Assembly (NCBI GenBank): GCA_002367105.1
Contig: DFCS01000033.1
Span: forward strand, 69,426 to 133,425
Direction: 5' to 3'
DNA length: 64,000 nucleotides
Source: Hungatella sp. UBA3048
GTDB lineage: Bacteria; Bacillota; Clostridia; Lachnospirales; Lachnospiraceae
Below the pieces are notes generated by a model. The model was given only the letters and a program-made list of their open reading frames with translations. It did no database searches and was not told the DNA's origin. The translations under genes and the position numbers were made by a program. Shown here piece after piece: positions 9,517-18,771 of this stretch. How positions within the stretch are numbered: position 1 is the stretch's first letter; each line of letters begins with the position of its first letter.

Positions 9517-10116
9517 ATGATCATTAAATCAGTTGAGCTGGAGACTGTATGTGGAATAACCAGCAAGCTCCCGGAGAATACAAAGCCGGAGTTTGCCTTT
9601 GCGGGCAAATCCAATGTGGGAAAATCTTCTCTCATAAACGCCCTGATGAACCGCAAATCCTTTGCAAGAATCTCGTCCCAGCCGGGGAAGACTCAGACCA
9701 TAAACTTTTACAACATCAATGATGCGTTGTACTATGTGGATCTTCCAGGCTACGGCTATGCTAAGGTATCCCTGGAAGTAAAGGCAAAGTGGGGGAAAAT
9801 GATAGAGAACTATCTTCATAAGTCTTCTATGCTCCGGTGCGTGTTCTTGCTGATCGATATCCGCCACGAGCCATCGGAGAATGATAAGACCATGTATGAT
9901 TGGGTCGTGCACAATGGCTATCATCCAATCATCATCGCCACCAAGCTGGACAAGATCAAGAGAAGCCAGGTGCAGAAAGCGTTAAAAGTCCTTCGCTCGG
10001 GTCTTGGGATCGGAAGCGATGTAACAGTGATTCCCTTTTCCGCTGAGACCAAGCAGGGCAGGGAAGAAATATGGGACTTAATTTCAGAATCCGTAAATAG
10101 TCTTGACAATGAGTAA
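9517..10116 (+). CDS. engB: Ribosome biogenesis GTP-binding protein EngB/YsxC
   Basis: EngB is an essential circularly compact TRAFAC GTPase needed for 50S subunit assembly. The 199-residue protein has the G1 loop GKSNVGKSS at about residue 30, the G2 threonine within GKTQTINFY, G3 DLPGYGYAKVS and G4 TKLDK. An ATG at 9481 lies in the repeat hairpin; the ATG at 9517 gives the usual MIIKS.E start and has GGAAAGAGG in front. It commonly follows lon in Firmicutes. A promoter for the next gene overlaps its last codons. Confidence 0.95.
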   Translation: MIIKSVELETVCGITSKLPENTKPEFAFAGKSNVGKSSLINALMNRKSFARISSQPGKTQTINFYNINDALYYVDLPGYGYAKVSLEVKAKWGKMIENYLHKSSMLRCVFLLIDIRHEPSENDKTMYDWVVHNGYHPIIIATKLDKIKRSQVQKALKVLRSGLGIGSDVTVIPFSAETKQGREEIWDLISESVNSLDNE

Positions 10117-10131
10117 AAATCTTTTTATAAT
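10103..10131 (+). promoter_or_regulatory. Sigma-A promoter for the amino acid ABC transporter
   Basis: TTGACA (10103-10108) and TATAAT (10126-10131) are perfect consensus boxes with a 17-base spacer. The -35 lies inside the last codons of engB, so the transporter is an independent transcription unit starting near 10138. Confidence 0.9.
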
Positions 10132-10182
10132 GAACCTATTTATTACATAGAGTTCATTTTGGAGGAAGAGGAGAAAACAGTT

Positions 10183-11064
10183 ATGAAAAAGACAATGAAA
10201 AAAATCGTATCAACTCTAATGGCAGCGGCCCTGGCAGCGTCTTTTCTGACTGCCTGCGGAGGCGGTAATGCCGCAACAGGCACGTCTGCGGGAGCGGGCA
10301 AGGAAACAGGAGATAACAAGGTATTAAAGGTTGCCATGGAGTGCAGCTACGCACCATATAACTGGACCCAGCCGACAGATGCAGGCGGAGCCGTTCCTAT
10401 ATCCGGAAGCTCTGATTTTGCTTATGGTTATGACGTCATGATGGCTAAAAAGATAGCAGATGAACTGGGCTATGGACTGGAAATCGTTAAGCTGGACTGG
10501 GATTCTCTTGTGCCTGCCGTTCAGTCCGGAAAGGTTGACTGTGTGATTGCCGGTCAGTCCATTACCGCAGAACGTATGCAGTCTGTTGATTTTACAGATC
10601 CTTACTACTATGCGACCATTGTGACTCTGGTGAAGGCCGGAGGCAAGTATGAGAATGCAAAGAGTGTTGCTGATTTTGCCGGTGCAACTGCTACTTCCCA
10701 GTTAAATACCATCTGGTATGATAACTGTCTGCCTCAGATTCCAAATGCAGACATTCAGCCGGCGCAGGAATCCGCACCGGCCATGCTGGTATCTTTAAGC
10801 TCCGGAAGATGCGACCTGGTAGTAACAGATAAGCCTACCGGTCAGGCAGCGCTGGTTGCTTATCCTGACTTCAAGCTCCTTGATTTCACCGGAACAGAGG
10901 GTGGGTTTAAGGTTTCTGATGAAGATGTGAACATCGGAATCTCCTTGAAGAAGGGCAATAAAGAATTAAAGGATGCCGTAAACGGAGTACTTTCCAAAAT
11001 GAGCAAGGACGATTTTAACAAGATGATGGAAGAAGCAATTTCCGTTCAGCCATTATCCAAGTAA
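10183..11064 (+). CDS. Polar amino acid ABC transporter substrate-binding lipoprotein
   Basis: This is a family 3 solute-binding lipoprotein that would capture an amino acid outside the membrane for the permease and ATPase that follow. The 293-residue protein has a signal peptide ending in the lipobox LTAC (mature Cys near residue 25). The two-lobe fold is indicated by LKVAMECSYAPYNW, YDVMMAKKIADELG and a C.IAGQSIT.ERM segment, which is the family 3 ligand-binding signature. An upstream in-frame ATG at 10159 lies in the ribosome binding region, so the start is 10183. Expression is from the consensus promoter at 10103-10131. Substrate is not predictable by eye. Confidence 0.93.
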   Translation: MKKTMKKIVSTLMAAALAASFLTACGGGNAATGTSAGAGKETGDNKVLKVAMECSYAPYNWTQPTDAGGAVPISGSSDFAYGYDVMMAKKIADELGYGLEIVKLDWDSLVPAVQSGKVDCVIAGQSITAERMQSVDFTDPYYYATIVTLVKAGGKYENAKSVADFAGATATSQLNTIWYDNCLPQIPNADIQPAQESAPAMLVSLSSGRCDLVVTDKPTGQAALVAYPDFKLLDFTGTEGGFKVSDEDVNIGISLKKGNKELKDAVNGVLSKMSKDDFNKMMEEAISVQPLSK

Positions 11065-11099
11065 TCCAGGTAACACACTTAAAAGCGTAGGCCTGATGC

Positions 11100-11117
11100 A
11101 GGAATGCAGGCATTCCT
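11100..11117 (+). other. Hairpin between binding-protein and permease genes
   Basis: AGGAATG (11100-11106) pairs with CATTCCT (11111-11117) around a 4-base loop in the 173-base gap after the binding protein. There is no T run, so it is more likely an mRNA-stabilising 3' structure that favours higher binding-protein expression than a full terminator. The rest of the gap shows no gene. Confidence 0.45.
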
Positions 11118-11237
11118 TTGCCTGGTTATTGCTTTCAGGAATAAAAAAAAATAGGGCTTGCAGGCACGGGACAAGAGCGTTCTTATTTCGTGCCGCTTGT
11201 TCTGTTTTGACGAAGTACGAGAAGGAGAAGGTAGTAT

Positions 11238-12038
11238 ATGTCTTTGCCATCAGATTTTTTTGGAAGAATTGTATTTATACTGCAGCATTATGGCCCTTCC
11301 TTTTTAAATGGGGCGGGAAAGACTATGGCGATCGCCATTGTCGGCACATTCATCGGCTGCATCATCGGCTTTGCCGTAGGAATTATCCAGACGATTCCGG
11401 TTTCAAAAAGTGACAATCCGATAAAATGGTTTTTATTAAAATTAGTAAAGTTCATTTTAAATGTTTATGTAGAGGTATTCCGCGGAACACCTATGATGGT
11501 TCAGGCCATGTTTATATTTTATGGTTCTTCCGTACTGTTTGGCATTAATATGTCCAACGTTTTTGCTGCCTATTTCATTGTATCCATTAATACAGGAGCT
11601 TATATGGCTGAGACCGTGAGAGGAGGAATCCTTTCCATTGATCAGGGACAGACCGAGGGTGCCAAGGCCATCGGCATGACCCATTTTCAGACGATGGTCA
11701 ATGTCATCATGCCCCAGGCGCTGCGCAATATCATGCCTCAGATCGGCAATAACTTAATCATTAACATTAAGGATACCTGCGTGCTTTCTGTTATAGGCGT
11801 AGTGGAGTTGTTTTATACAACAAAGGGCGTTGCAGGTGCGTATTATACCTATTTTGAAGCTTTTGGCATCACCATGATCATTTATTTCATCCTGACTTTT
11901 ACCTGTTCCAGAATCCTTCGTTACTGGGAGAAGAAGATGGATGGTCCGGACAGCTACGATCTGGCTACCACGGATACGCTGGCATATACCAGCGGTATGG
12001 TTAAATTCCCGGATCCTAAAGAGAAGGAGGATAAATAA
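11238..12038 (+). CDS. Amino acid ABC transporter permease
   Basis: This 266-residue integral membrane protein belongs to the HisM/GlnP-type permeases that form the translocation path. Several hydrophobic segments are visible, starting near residue 27. The EAA loop that contacts the ATPase reads EGAKAIGMTHFQTMVNVIMPQALR, the hallmark of the family, and FRGTPMMVQ is the typical motif before it. The ATG at 11238 follows AAGGAGAAGG. The stop codon abuts the ATPase start at 12039, so the two are translated together. The C-terminal tail after the last membrane segment is about 40 residues. Confidence 0.93.
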   Translation: MSLPSDFFGRIVFILQHYGPSFLNGAGKTMAIAIVGTFIGCIIGFAVGIIQTIPVSKSDNPIKWFLLKLVKFILNVYVEVFRGTPMMVQAMFIFYGSSVLFGINMSNVFAAYFIVSINTGAYMAETVRGGILSIDQGQTEGAKAIGMTHFQTMVNVIMPQALRNIMPQIGNNLIINIKDTCVLSVIGVVELFYTTKGVAGAYYTYFEAFGITMIIYFILTFTCSRILRYWEKKMDGPDSYDLATTDTLAYTSGMVKFPDPKEKEDK

Positions 12039-12782
12039 ATGACAGACGGAAAAGTTTTAGAGATTCATCATTTGAGTAAAACCTTTGGAACGAATGTAGT
12101 GCTGCGGGACATTGATTTTTCTGTCAATGCCGGAGATGTGACCTGTATTATTGGAGCCTCCGGTTCCGGAAAGTCAACGCTGCTTCGCTGTATCAATCTG
12201 TTGGAAACTCCTACTACCGGCGAAATCCTTTATCATGATGTAGACATTACAGACCGGAAGATGAACATTCCTTCCTACCGTACGAAGGTAGGTATGGTGT
12301 TCCAGAGCTTTAATTTATTCAATAACATGACTGTTTTGGAAAATTGTCTGGTAGGCCAGGTAAAGGTGCTGAAAAAGGATAAGGAAGAAGCCAGAAAGAA
12401 GGCGATGATGTATTTGGAGAAGGTAGGTATGGCTCCTTACATCAATGCAAAGCCAAAGCAGCTTTCCGGCGGGCAGAAGCAGAGAGTGGCCATTGCAAGA
12501 GCCTTGGCAATGGAACCGGAGATCCTGCTGTTTGACGAACCGACCTCCGCACTGGATCCCCAGATGGTAGGGGAAGTACTGGCGGTTATGAGAACATTGG
12601 CAAAGGAAGGCCTTACCATGATCATCGTAACTCATGAAATGGCATTTGCCAGGGATGTGTCCAGCCGTGTGGTTTATATGGCAGGCGGCGTCATTGAAGA
12701 AGAAGGTGCTCCGGCTGATATTTTTGGAAATCCAAAGAAAAATTCAACAAAAGAATTTTTAAACCGGTTTATGCAGGGATAA
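12039..12782 (+). CDS. Amino acid ABC transporter ATP-binding protein
   Basis: The 247-residue ATPase energises the transporter. It shows Walker A GASGSGKST, the Q loop VFQSFNLF, the ABC signature LSGGQKQR, Walker B ILLFDEPTSALDP and the H-loop histidine in VTHEM, in the order and length of GlnQ/HisP-type ATPases. The ribosome binding site AGAAGGAGG lies within the end of the permease gene. It is the last gene of the unit and is followed by a strong terminator. Confidence 0.95.
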   Translation: MTDGKVLEIHHLSKTFGTNVVLRDIDFSVNAGDVTCIIGASGSGKSTLLRCINLLETPTTGEILYHDVDITDRKMNIPSYRTKVGMVFQSFNLFNNMTVLENCLVGQVKVLKKDKEEARKKAMMYLEKVGMAPYINAKPKQLSGGQKQRVAIARALAMEPEILLFDEPTSALDPQMVGEVLAVMRTLAKEGLTMIIVTHEMAFARDVSSRVVYMAGGVIEEEGAPADIFGNPKKNSTKEFLNRFMQG

Positions 12783-12784
12783 GA

Positions 12785-12824
12785 AAAAGCTGATTCAGGA
12801 TGATAAAACTGAATCAGCTTTTTA
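12785..12824 (+). terminator. Bidirectional intrinsic terminator
   Basis: AAAAAGCTGATTCAG (12785-12799) pairs perfectly over 15 bases with 12810-12824 around a 10-base loop. It has T-rich sequence on both strands, so it can end both the amino acid transporter operon and the convergent minus-strand unit. Confidence 0.9.
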
Positions 12825-12878
12825 ACTATTATCATTGTTTCATTAATCCTCATTTCATTTATGGGTAATGGGCATATT

Positions 12879-13193
12879 TTATTTAGGCTCATCGGAAACC
12901 CGTTGTGGATGAATCGTTTCCTTTTCAACCGGCTCTCCCTGAATGGGGATGGGCAGTCCCTGTTTCTCGGGCACACAGTTATGAAACGGCTTGGAAAAAA
13001 GATTTCGTATTTTGATCCTGATAAAGGTATTTGCTGCTTTGATAAAAACCACAAAAATAAAAACGGGCAGGATGACGGTTAAAATCAACCTTACCTTGAA
13101 ATGGAATCTTTTTTTCTCTAATTGTTTCAAATGATACTGATATTGGTCATTTATCTTCGGAAATAATGTTTTCTTTGTCTGAATTTTACTCAA
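12879..13193 (-). CDS. Small single-pass membrane protein, unknown function
   Basis: I do not recognise this 104-residue protein. It starts with TTG at 13193 preceded by AGGGGGA at a good distance, which supports it as a real gene rather than a shadow. The N-terminus is basic and hydrophilic (about 1-35), one strongly hydrophobic segment spans about 37-53 (LILTVILPVFIFVVFI), then comes a basic stretch and a hydrophilic proline-rich tail, suggesting a type II single-pass protein. It converges with the transporter operon across a bidirectional terminator and lies downstream of the DUF4364 gene on the same strand, but cotranscription is not established. Confidence 0.6.
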   Translation of the reverse strand: MSKIQTKKTLFPKINDQYQYHLKQLEKKRFHFKVRLILTVILPVFIFVVFIKAANTFIRIKIRNLFSKPFHNCVPEKQGLPIPIQGEPVEKETIHPQRVSDEPK

Positions 13194-13228
13194 AATAAAT
13201 CCCCCTTATGTTTCTGCTGGATGAAATG

Positions 13229-13753
13229 TTAAGAACCGCTCATCAGTGCTTTCATGGCAAATGCATAAATTTCCTGACTCTTAGACTTCCAGTGATCACA
13301 CATGATTTCCGCCTGGTCCTTGTCCGGAACAGACAGCTCCAGGTTTATCAGGCAGTTTTTGCCTTCCCGGACCTGACAGTGGACGATGTAGTCATGGCTG
13401 GTGGATTTATAGAAATCAGCGGTTACGCCCACCTCGTTGCGGAGACGGAACTTGTTCTCTTTTAAATATTCATCCATATCATTGATGATAGCCGGCGAAA
13501 TCTTGCTGCCGAAAAAGGAAAGGGTTTCTTCCCCTTCCCTGGTGATCTCGTACCGGCTGCTGTTATGGTTGGTTTCCACATGAAGCAGTCTGGCCTCCAG
13601 CAGTTCATTCAATGCCTGATTGAGCGTAAAATATGTGGTATATTCATGCTCCAGAAAAAAGTTTGACAGTTGTGCGCTTGTCAGGGGGAAATTAACCTGT
13701 TTAAGCATGTATAAAATCATTAGTTTGTACAGGGTCATAGGTTCTGACAGCAT
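13229..13753 (-). CDS. DUF4364 family winged-helix protein
   Basis: The 174-residue product matches what I know as DUF4364, a clostridial family thought to carry an N-terminal winged helix and of unknown function. The first 75 residues (LYKLMILYMLKQVNFPLT...LNELLEARLL) read as a DNA-binding winged helix of PadR/MarR-like type, and the rest is a conserved domain with alternating beta segments. The longer frame to 13867 runs through a palindromic repeat; the start at 13753 has GAAAGAGG, contributed by the repeat, 6 bases upstream. Role as a transcription regulator is inference. Confidence 0.8.
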   Translation of the reverse strand: MLSEPMTLYKLMILYMLKQVNFPLTSAQLSNFFLEHEYTTYFTLNQALNELLEARLLHVETNHNSSRYEITREGEETLSFFGSKISPAIINDMDEYLKENKFRLRNEVGVTADFYKSTSHDYIVHCQVREGKNCLINLELSVPDKDQAEIMCDHWKSKSQEIYAFAMKALMSGS

Positions 13754-13763
13754 AGTTACCTCT

Positions 13764-13812
13764 TTCCTGCCCGCGCTTTTTGGGCATTTTGGTATCCCCG
13801 TAAGGGGATACC
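13764..13812 (-). repeat. Inverted copy of the palindromic intergenic repeat
   Basis: Read on the minus strand, this copy has both hairpins in their cleanest form. GGTATCCCC (plus 13791-13799) pairs with GGGGATACC (13804-13812) with a 4-base loop, and TGCCC/GGGCA at 13768-13772 and 13782-13786 forms the second. It ends in GGAAAGAGG, which is the ribosome binding site of the DUF4364 gene. A further GC-rich palindrome, GCGC..GCGC, follows at about 13822-13834. Confidence 0.8.
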
Positions 13813-13886
13813 TCCATTGTCGCGCTTGCTGCGCCGTAAATTCAAGGATTGTGAAAGCCGCTTTCAACCAGATCCTTCATATTTTT

Positions 13887-15041
13887 TTACTGCCGGATAT
13901 ATTCCTTGACCGCCTGACTCACGACAGAAGCAACACGAGGGTCAAAGGCCTCAGGCAGGATATTGTTTTCATTCAGTTCTGAAGGCGCTACAAGGCCGGC
14001 AATAGCGGTTGCTGCAGCAAGCTTCATATCTTCCGTAATAGCGGTTGCCCTTCCCTCCAATGCACCTTTAAAGATGCCGGGGAACACAATTACATTATTG
14101 ACCTGGTTGGGGAAATCAGACCTTCCGGTTCCAACTACTTTTGCACCGGCAGCTTTGGCAAGATCTGGCATGATCTCAGGAACCGGGTTTGCCATGGCAA
14201 ACAGGATTGCGTCGGGATTCATGGAAGCGACCATTTCTTCCGTTACGATTCCAGGAGCGGATACTCCCACGAAAATATCACTGCCTCTCATGGCATCTGC
14301 CAAAGAACCGTGGGTTTCTTCCAGATTCGTCACATCCATCATCTTTTCCTGCATCCAGTTTAAGCCTTCCATGCCCTTTGCCAGGATTCCAACACGGTCA
14401 CACATGGTGATATGAAGAAAGCCGTAGGACAGAAGGAGTTTTGTAATGGCGATTCCGGCGGAGCCTGCACCGTTTACTACAATTTTGCATTCCTCTTTTT
14501 TCTTTCCTGTCACTTTTAAGGCGTTTATAATGCCGGCAAGAACGACGATCGCCGTACCGTGCTGGTCATCATGGAATACGGGGATGTCAAGAAGTTCTTT
14601 TAACCGTTCTTCGATTTCAAAACAGCGGGGGGCGGAGATATCCTCCAGATTGATTCCGCCGAAAGCGGGCGCAATATTCACCACGGTTTTAATGATCTCT
14701 TCGGTGTCCTGGGTATCCAGACAGATCGGGATGGCATTGATTCCACCAAACTCCTTAAAAAGTACCGCTTTTCCTTCCATAACGGGCATGGCGGCCAGAG
14801 GTCCGATGTTGCCAAGTCCAAGAACAGCGCTTCCATCTGAAACGACAGCAATGGTGTTGGATTTGATTGTGTATAGGTAGGCAGCTTCCGGATCCCCGGC
14901 AATGACTTTGCAGGGTTCCGCTACGCCTGGGGTATAGGCAAGGGCCAGATCCTCCCGGCTTTTAACCTTTGCTTTGGAAATGATTTCCAGCTTTCCTTTC
15001 CATTCTTCATGCAGCAATAAAGCTTTTTCGTTAGTTGTCAT
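13887..15041 (-). CDS. NAD(P)-dependent malic enzyme (oxaloacetate-decarboxylating)
   Basis: Malic enzyme converts malate to pyruvate and CO2 with reduction of NAD(P). The 384-residue short bacterial form has AYTPGVAEPC, VVSDGSAVLGLGNIGPLAAMPVMEGK (catalytic Lys region), the metal-binding DISAPRCFEIE and FHDDQHGTA, and a Rossmann motif VNGAGSAGIA. The length and absence of a PTA domain mark it as the small clostridial type. The ATG at 15041 has AAAGGACG upstream. It has its own promoter facing away from the DUF5717 operon. Confidence 0.95.
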   Translation of the reverse strand: MTTNEKALLLHEEWKGKLEIISKAKVKSREDLALAYTPGVAEPCKVIAGDPEAAYLYTIKSNTIAVVSDGSAVLGLGNIGPLAAMPVMEGKAVLFKEFGGINAIPICLDTQDTEEIIKTVVNIAPAFGGINLEDISAPRCFEIEERLKELLDIPVFHDDQHGTAIVVLAGIINALKVTGKKKEECKIVVNGAGSAGIAITKLLLSYGFLHITMCDRVGILAKGMEGLNWMQEKMMDVTNLEETHGSLADAMRGSDIFVGVSAPGIVTEEMVASMNPDAILFAMANPVPEIMPDLAKAAGAKVVGTGRSDFPNQVNNVIVFPGIFKGALEGRATAITEDMKLAAATAIAGLVAPSELNENNILPEAFDPRVASVVSQAVKEYIRQ

Positions 15042-15074
15042 GATCGTTCGTCCTTTTTTTCACAGTTTTATTTT

Positions 15075-15103
15075 ATCATACCAATTTTAGGGTTTTAAAT
15101 CAA
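15075..15103 (-). promoter_or_regulatory. Sigma-A promoter for malic enzyme
   Basis: On the minus strand TTGATT (plus 15098-15103) and TATGAT (plus 15075-15080) are separated by 17 bases, upstream of the malic enzyme start at 15041. A divergent extended -10 candidate, TGTTAGAAT at 15113-15121, faces the DUF5717 gene but has a weak -35. Confidence 0.7.
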
Positions 15104-15182
15104 TAGAAAATATGTTAGAATATAGAGTAATTGAAATCAAATAGCTAAATAAGATAAGGAAATTAATGATACAGGTGGTACT

Positions 15183-18100
15183 ATGAGAGAACGGATCAAC
15201 AGGCTGGCAAAGGGCATCATTGATTCAGAGATTCCAAAGATTAAGGTGACGCCGTGGGAAATTGATGATGTGGTTCGTTCCGGCGGAGCCACCAGGCGGG
15301 AACTTGTCGTTACCAGTGAGAATAATTTACATATAAAAGGACTTGCATATTCGTCGAATTTCCGTGTCAGACTCATAAGCGGAGCGTTTGGCGGAACATA
15401 TAACCATCTGGTCTATGAGATAAACAGTAGTTACCTGGAAGATGGAGATGTGATTAAGGGCTCTTTTTATCTGGTTACCAATGGCGGCGAGAGAGAAGTC
15501 CCTTATTCTTTTTGTGTGGAACTGAGCACATCAGGAAAAGCACTGAGTGATTTAAAGACAGCAGAGGATTTTGCAGATACAGCTAAAAAAGATATGGATA
15601 CGGCTCTTCGTTTGTTTGAGTACCGGGATTTTGCCACGGCTCCCTTTATGCAGGACCTACATGTAAGGGCAATCTACGACGGATTAAAGGGAAGGCCTGA
15701 CAGAAGAAAGGAACTGGAAGAGTTTCTGACCGTTTTAAAGGTGAAAAAGCCGGTCCAGTTATGGACGGAAACCGAGGAGCGGAGATTTGGAGAACTTGAG
15801 GAAGTTGTAACGGACTGGGTGATCATAAAGCGCAGTGACTGGGGCTATGTGAACCTGGAAGTTACAACGGACTGTGATTTTATAGAGCTGCCAAAGAAAA
15901 GCATCGGAGAACAGGACTTTGAAGAAGAGGAATGCAGAGTTCCCTTTTTGGTCCATCCGGAGCGCATGCACCAGGGAGAGAATTCCGGAAGAATTCTCGT
16001 AGCTGGTATTGAAGACCGATTTGTCATCCCTGTTACGGCGGTCAATAACCCTGGAGGAGGGGTATCCGCAGAGGACGCTTTTGCAAAAGAAGCCTTGAGC
16101 CGGTTTTTACGGCTCCGCCTGGAAGAAGAGTACGGGCAGAAGGATATAAATATTCTATATGATGAGATGGAAAAGGCCCTTGATGAGATTGAACTGATGA
16201 AGGGTGAAAATAGCCTTCTTAAGCTGCTTCGGTCTGAGATATTCCTTGGCCAGGGAAATCCTTCCAAAGCGGCGTTGCTCCTTGACGAGTGCAGGGATGA
16301 TATCCTTAAGGAGCGCCAGGAAAAAAGGGAGCTTTACTGCTATTACCAGTACCTGCGTTTAAAGGTGCAGCCGGACGAATACCAGAAGGAATCCCTGATC
16401 CGTCTCATGAAAAAATATCTGGAAGAAGACAGAAGACTCTTCTGGCTTTTTTTGCTGCTTATGAAGCTGGATGACAAGCTGTTTGAGAATTTGCCTTCCT
16501 TGTTAGCCATGATGAAAAAGCAGTTTCATATGGGAGTCAGAAGCCCGTTTTTCTATGTATGGGGCTGCAGAGTGCTGAACGGTTCACCGGAGATCATTAG
16601 GGCCCTGGGTCCCATGGAACTCCAGATCCTTTATCATTGTGCCGGAAAAGGGATCGTAGATCAAAAGCTGGCCGTGGCCGTATCCAGGCTTACCTTAACG
16701 GAAAAGCATTTTAACCGGCTGCAATACCGGATGTTAGTTAAGCTTTATGAGGAGCACCCTATAAAAGAGGTGCTTGAGGCAATCTGTGCCTTGTTAATCA
16801 AAGGAGAATGCCGCATGGCGGAAGCCTTTTCCTGGTACGAAAAAGGGATAAAGGCAGGAATCAGCCTGACGCGGCTGTATGAATATTATTTGTATGCTTT
16901 GCCGGGAAATTACTGCTATCTCCTTCCAAAGGAAGTGCTTCTTTATTTCTCCTACGGAGGAAATGAGCTGGATCTCCACAGCAGGGCGGTCCTTTATAAG
17001 AATGTTCTGGTTTATCTGGAACCGACCGACCCTCTGTATCAGGCCTATGAGCGGACGATCGAGAAATTTGCTACGGAGCAGCTGTTTGAATCACGGATTG
17101 ATAAGCAGCTGGCCGGGATATATGAGCGGATGATACTAAAGGATGTGATCGATCTTCCTATGGCAAAGGTGCTGCCCTCCATACTCCGGTCCTACCGGGT
17201 GGAATGCAGCAATAAAAAGATGAAGTATGTCATTGTGTGCTATGAGGAGATGACAGAGGAGGATGCATTCCTTCTTGATAATGGTGTTTCCTATGTACCC
17301 TTGTTTTCAGAACACAGCATATTGCTTTTCCAGGATGCCTTTGGCAACCGGTATGCCAACATTCCCTATGAGAAAGAACCTGTTATGGACCGTCCGGAAC
17401 TGGAAGCGCGCTGTTTTGAACTATATCCGGAGCATTCCATGCTCCGGCTTCAGGCATGTGAACGGATTCTGGCGGACGGGGCCTCAGATATAGAAGAGGT
17501 AAAGATTTTAGAAGGCACGCTGGAGGATAAAAATCTGCGGCCTCTTTATCAGAAGCTTCTCCTTTCCAAAGTCATCGAGTTTTACAGCAGACAGGCCTCT
17601 GACGGTCTGGAAGGAGATGAAGGAGCCGGGTATCTGGTTAAGCTGGATAAAAAGGTCCTTTCCAGGGAGGAGCGGATAAACGTCTGTGATACGCTCATCC
17701 ATAACAACCACATGGAAGAGGCGTTCTTAATGATCCGGGAATTCGGAAGCGAAGGGACCCGGACGGAGCGGCTTTATGAGCTGTGTACGAACATGATACT
17801 TAAGAACTTATTTGACGAGGATCCTTTGCTTTTACATCTTGCTTACGATGTTTTTAGGGAAGGAAAAAGCGACGGAGTGATCCTTGACTACTTGTGCGAG
17901 CATTTTAACGGGTTGACGAGCCATATGTATCAGGTGCTTATGAAAGGAGTTTCCGAGCATGTGGAAACATATGATCTGGAAGAACGCCTGACGGCTCAGA
18001 TGATGTTTTCCGGATGCAGCTCAAAGCTTGACAAGGTGTTTGGCCTTTACCGGAGCCGTAAGGAAACCGGTGACATGATCGTAAAGGCTTATTTTACCAT

Positions 18101-18755
18101 AAAATGTACCGAATACTTTATGGAGGATAAGGAACCGGAGGAAAAGGTTTTCGCCTATCTGGAAGGAACGGTCCAGGCAGCATCTGTAAAAGGCCGTCTC
18201 CCCACCATTTATTTGCTGGCCATAACTAAGTATTATTCGAGACTTCCTGCGCTTGATGAAGAGCAGCAGAAGCTGTGCCGGAATACGGTTTCCTTCCTGT
18301 TGGAAGAAGGTCTTGTGTTCCCGTATTTTAAGGATCTGTCAAAATATATTCCCATGCCGGAAGATATTATGGATAAAGCCATGATCCAGTACTGTGGGGA
18401 CCGGGATTCCAAGGTGGAATTGCAGGTCAGGATTCTTCCGGATGAAGAAGAGTTTCATAGTGAGGATATTTCCCGGATATACCAGGGCGTTTTCGTCAAG
18501 CAGAAGATATTGTTTGAAGGCGAGATCATGGAATACCGGGTGAGAGAGCTGATCGAGGAAGCATGGGTTCTAAAAAAAGAAGGCAGTGTAAGCTGCGATA
18601 CCGGAGTCTCACGGAAGGCTTCGGACAGCAAGTTTGCCTGTTTGAATGATATGGGTCTGTCCTTAAGCTTAAAGGATGAAAACGGGCTCAAAAATCGGAT
18701 GCAGGAGTATTTAAAAAAGAATGCTGCTGCAGAAGAATTATTTCCACTGATGTAA
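15183..18755 (+). CDS. Giant DUF5717-like protein, beta domains plus long helical repeat
   Basis: I associate this 1190-residue protein with the Lachnospiraceae family DUF5717; its function is unknown. The first 300 residues look like two beta-sandwich modules (about 20-115 and 215-290) joined by a helical linker with TAEDFADTAKKDMD. From about residue 300 to 1100 the sequence is almost all amphipathic helices rich in Leu, Tyr, Glu and Lys, resembling TPR/SEL1-type superhelical repeats. No signal peptide or membrane segment is seen, so it is cytoplasmic. The ATG at 15183 follows AGGTGG. It starts a three-gene operon with an Hsp70-like protein 16 bases downstream and a TPR protein, suggesting a chaperone or scaffold role; that is inference. 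Confidence 0.75.
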   Translation: MRERINRLAKGIIDSEIPKIKVTPWEIDDVVRSGGATRRELVVTSENNLHIKGLAYSSNFRVRLISGAFGGTYNHLVYEINSSYLEDGDVIKGSFYLVTNGGEREVPYSFCVELSTSGKALSDLKTAEDFADTAKKDMDTALRLFEYRDFATAPFMQDLHVRAIYDGLKGRPDRRKELEEFLTVLKVKKPVQLWTETEERRFGELEEVVTDWVIIKRSDWGYVNLEVTTDCDFIELPKKSIGEQDFEEEECRVPFLVHPERMHQGENSGRILVAGIEDRFVIPVTAVNNPGGGVSAEDAFAKEALSRFLRLRLEEEYGQKDINILYDEMEKALDEIELMKGENSLLKLLRSEIFLGQGNPSKAALLLDECRDDILKERQEKRELYCYYQYLRLKVQPDEYQKESLIRLMKKYLEEDRRLFWLFLLLMKLDDKLFENLPSLLAMMKKQFHMGVRSPFFYVWGCRVLNGSPEIIRALGPMELQILYHCAGKGIVDQKLAVAVSRLTLTEKHFNRLQYRMLVKLYEEHPIKEVLEAICALLIKGECRMAEAFSWYEKGIKAGISLTRLYEYYLYALPGNYCYLLPKEVLLYFSYGGNELDLHSRAVLYKNVLVYLEPTDPLYQAYERTIEKFATEQLFESRIDKQLAGIYERMILKDVIDLPMAKVLPSILRSYRVECSNKKMKYVIVCYEEMTEEDAFLLDNGVSYVPLFSEHSILLFQDAFGNRYANIPYEKEPVMDRPELEARCFELYPEHSMLRLQACERILADGASDIEEVKILEGTLEDKNLRPLYQKLLLSKVIEFYSRQASDGLEGDEGAGYLVKLDKKVLSREERINVCDTLIHNNHMEEAFLMIREFGSEGTRTERLYELCTNMILKNLFDEDPLLLHLAYDVFREGKSDGVILDYLCEHFNGLTSHMYQVLMKGVSEHVETYDLEERLTAQMMFSGCSSKLDKVFGLYRSRKETGDMIVKAYFTIKCTEYFMEDKEPEEKVFAYLEGTVQAASVKGRLPTIYLLAITKYYSRLPALDEEQQKLCRNTVSFLLEEGLVFPYFKDLSKYIPMPEDIMDKAMIQYCGDRDSKVELQVRILPDEEEFHSEDISRIYQGVFVKQKILFEGEIMEYRVRELIEEAWVLKKEGSVSCDTGVSRKASDSKFACLNDMGLSLSLKDENGLKNRMQEYLKKNAAAEELFPLM

Positions 18756-18771
18756 GATAAGGGGGCTGTCA

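Noticed and set aside
12860..13465. Plus-strand ORFs at 12861-13082 and 13208-13465
   Set aside because: They oppose better-supported minus-strand genes and have neither binding sites nor known motifs.
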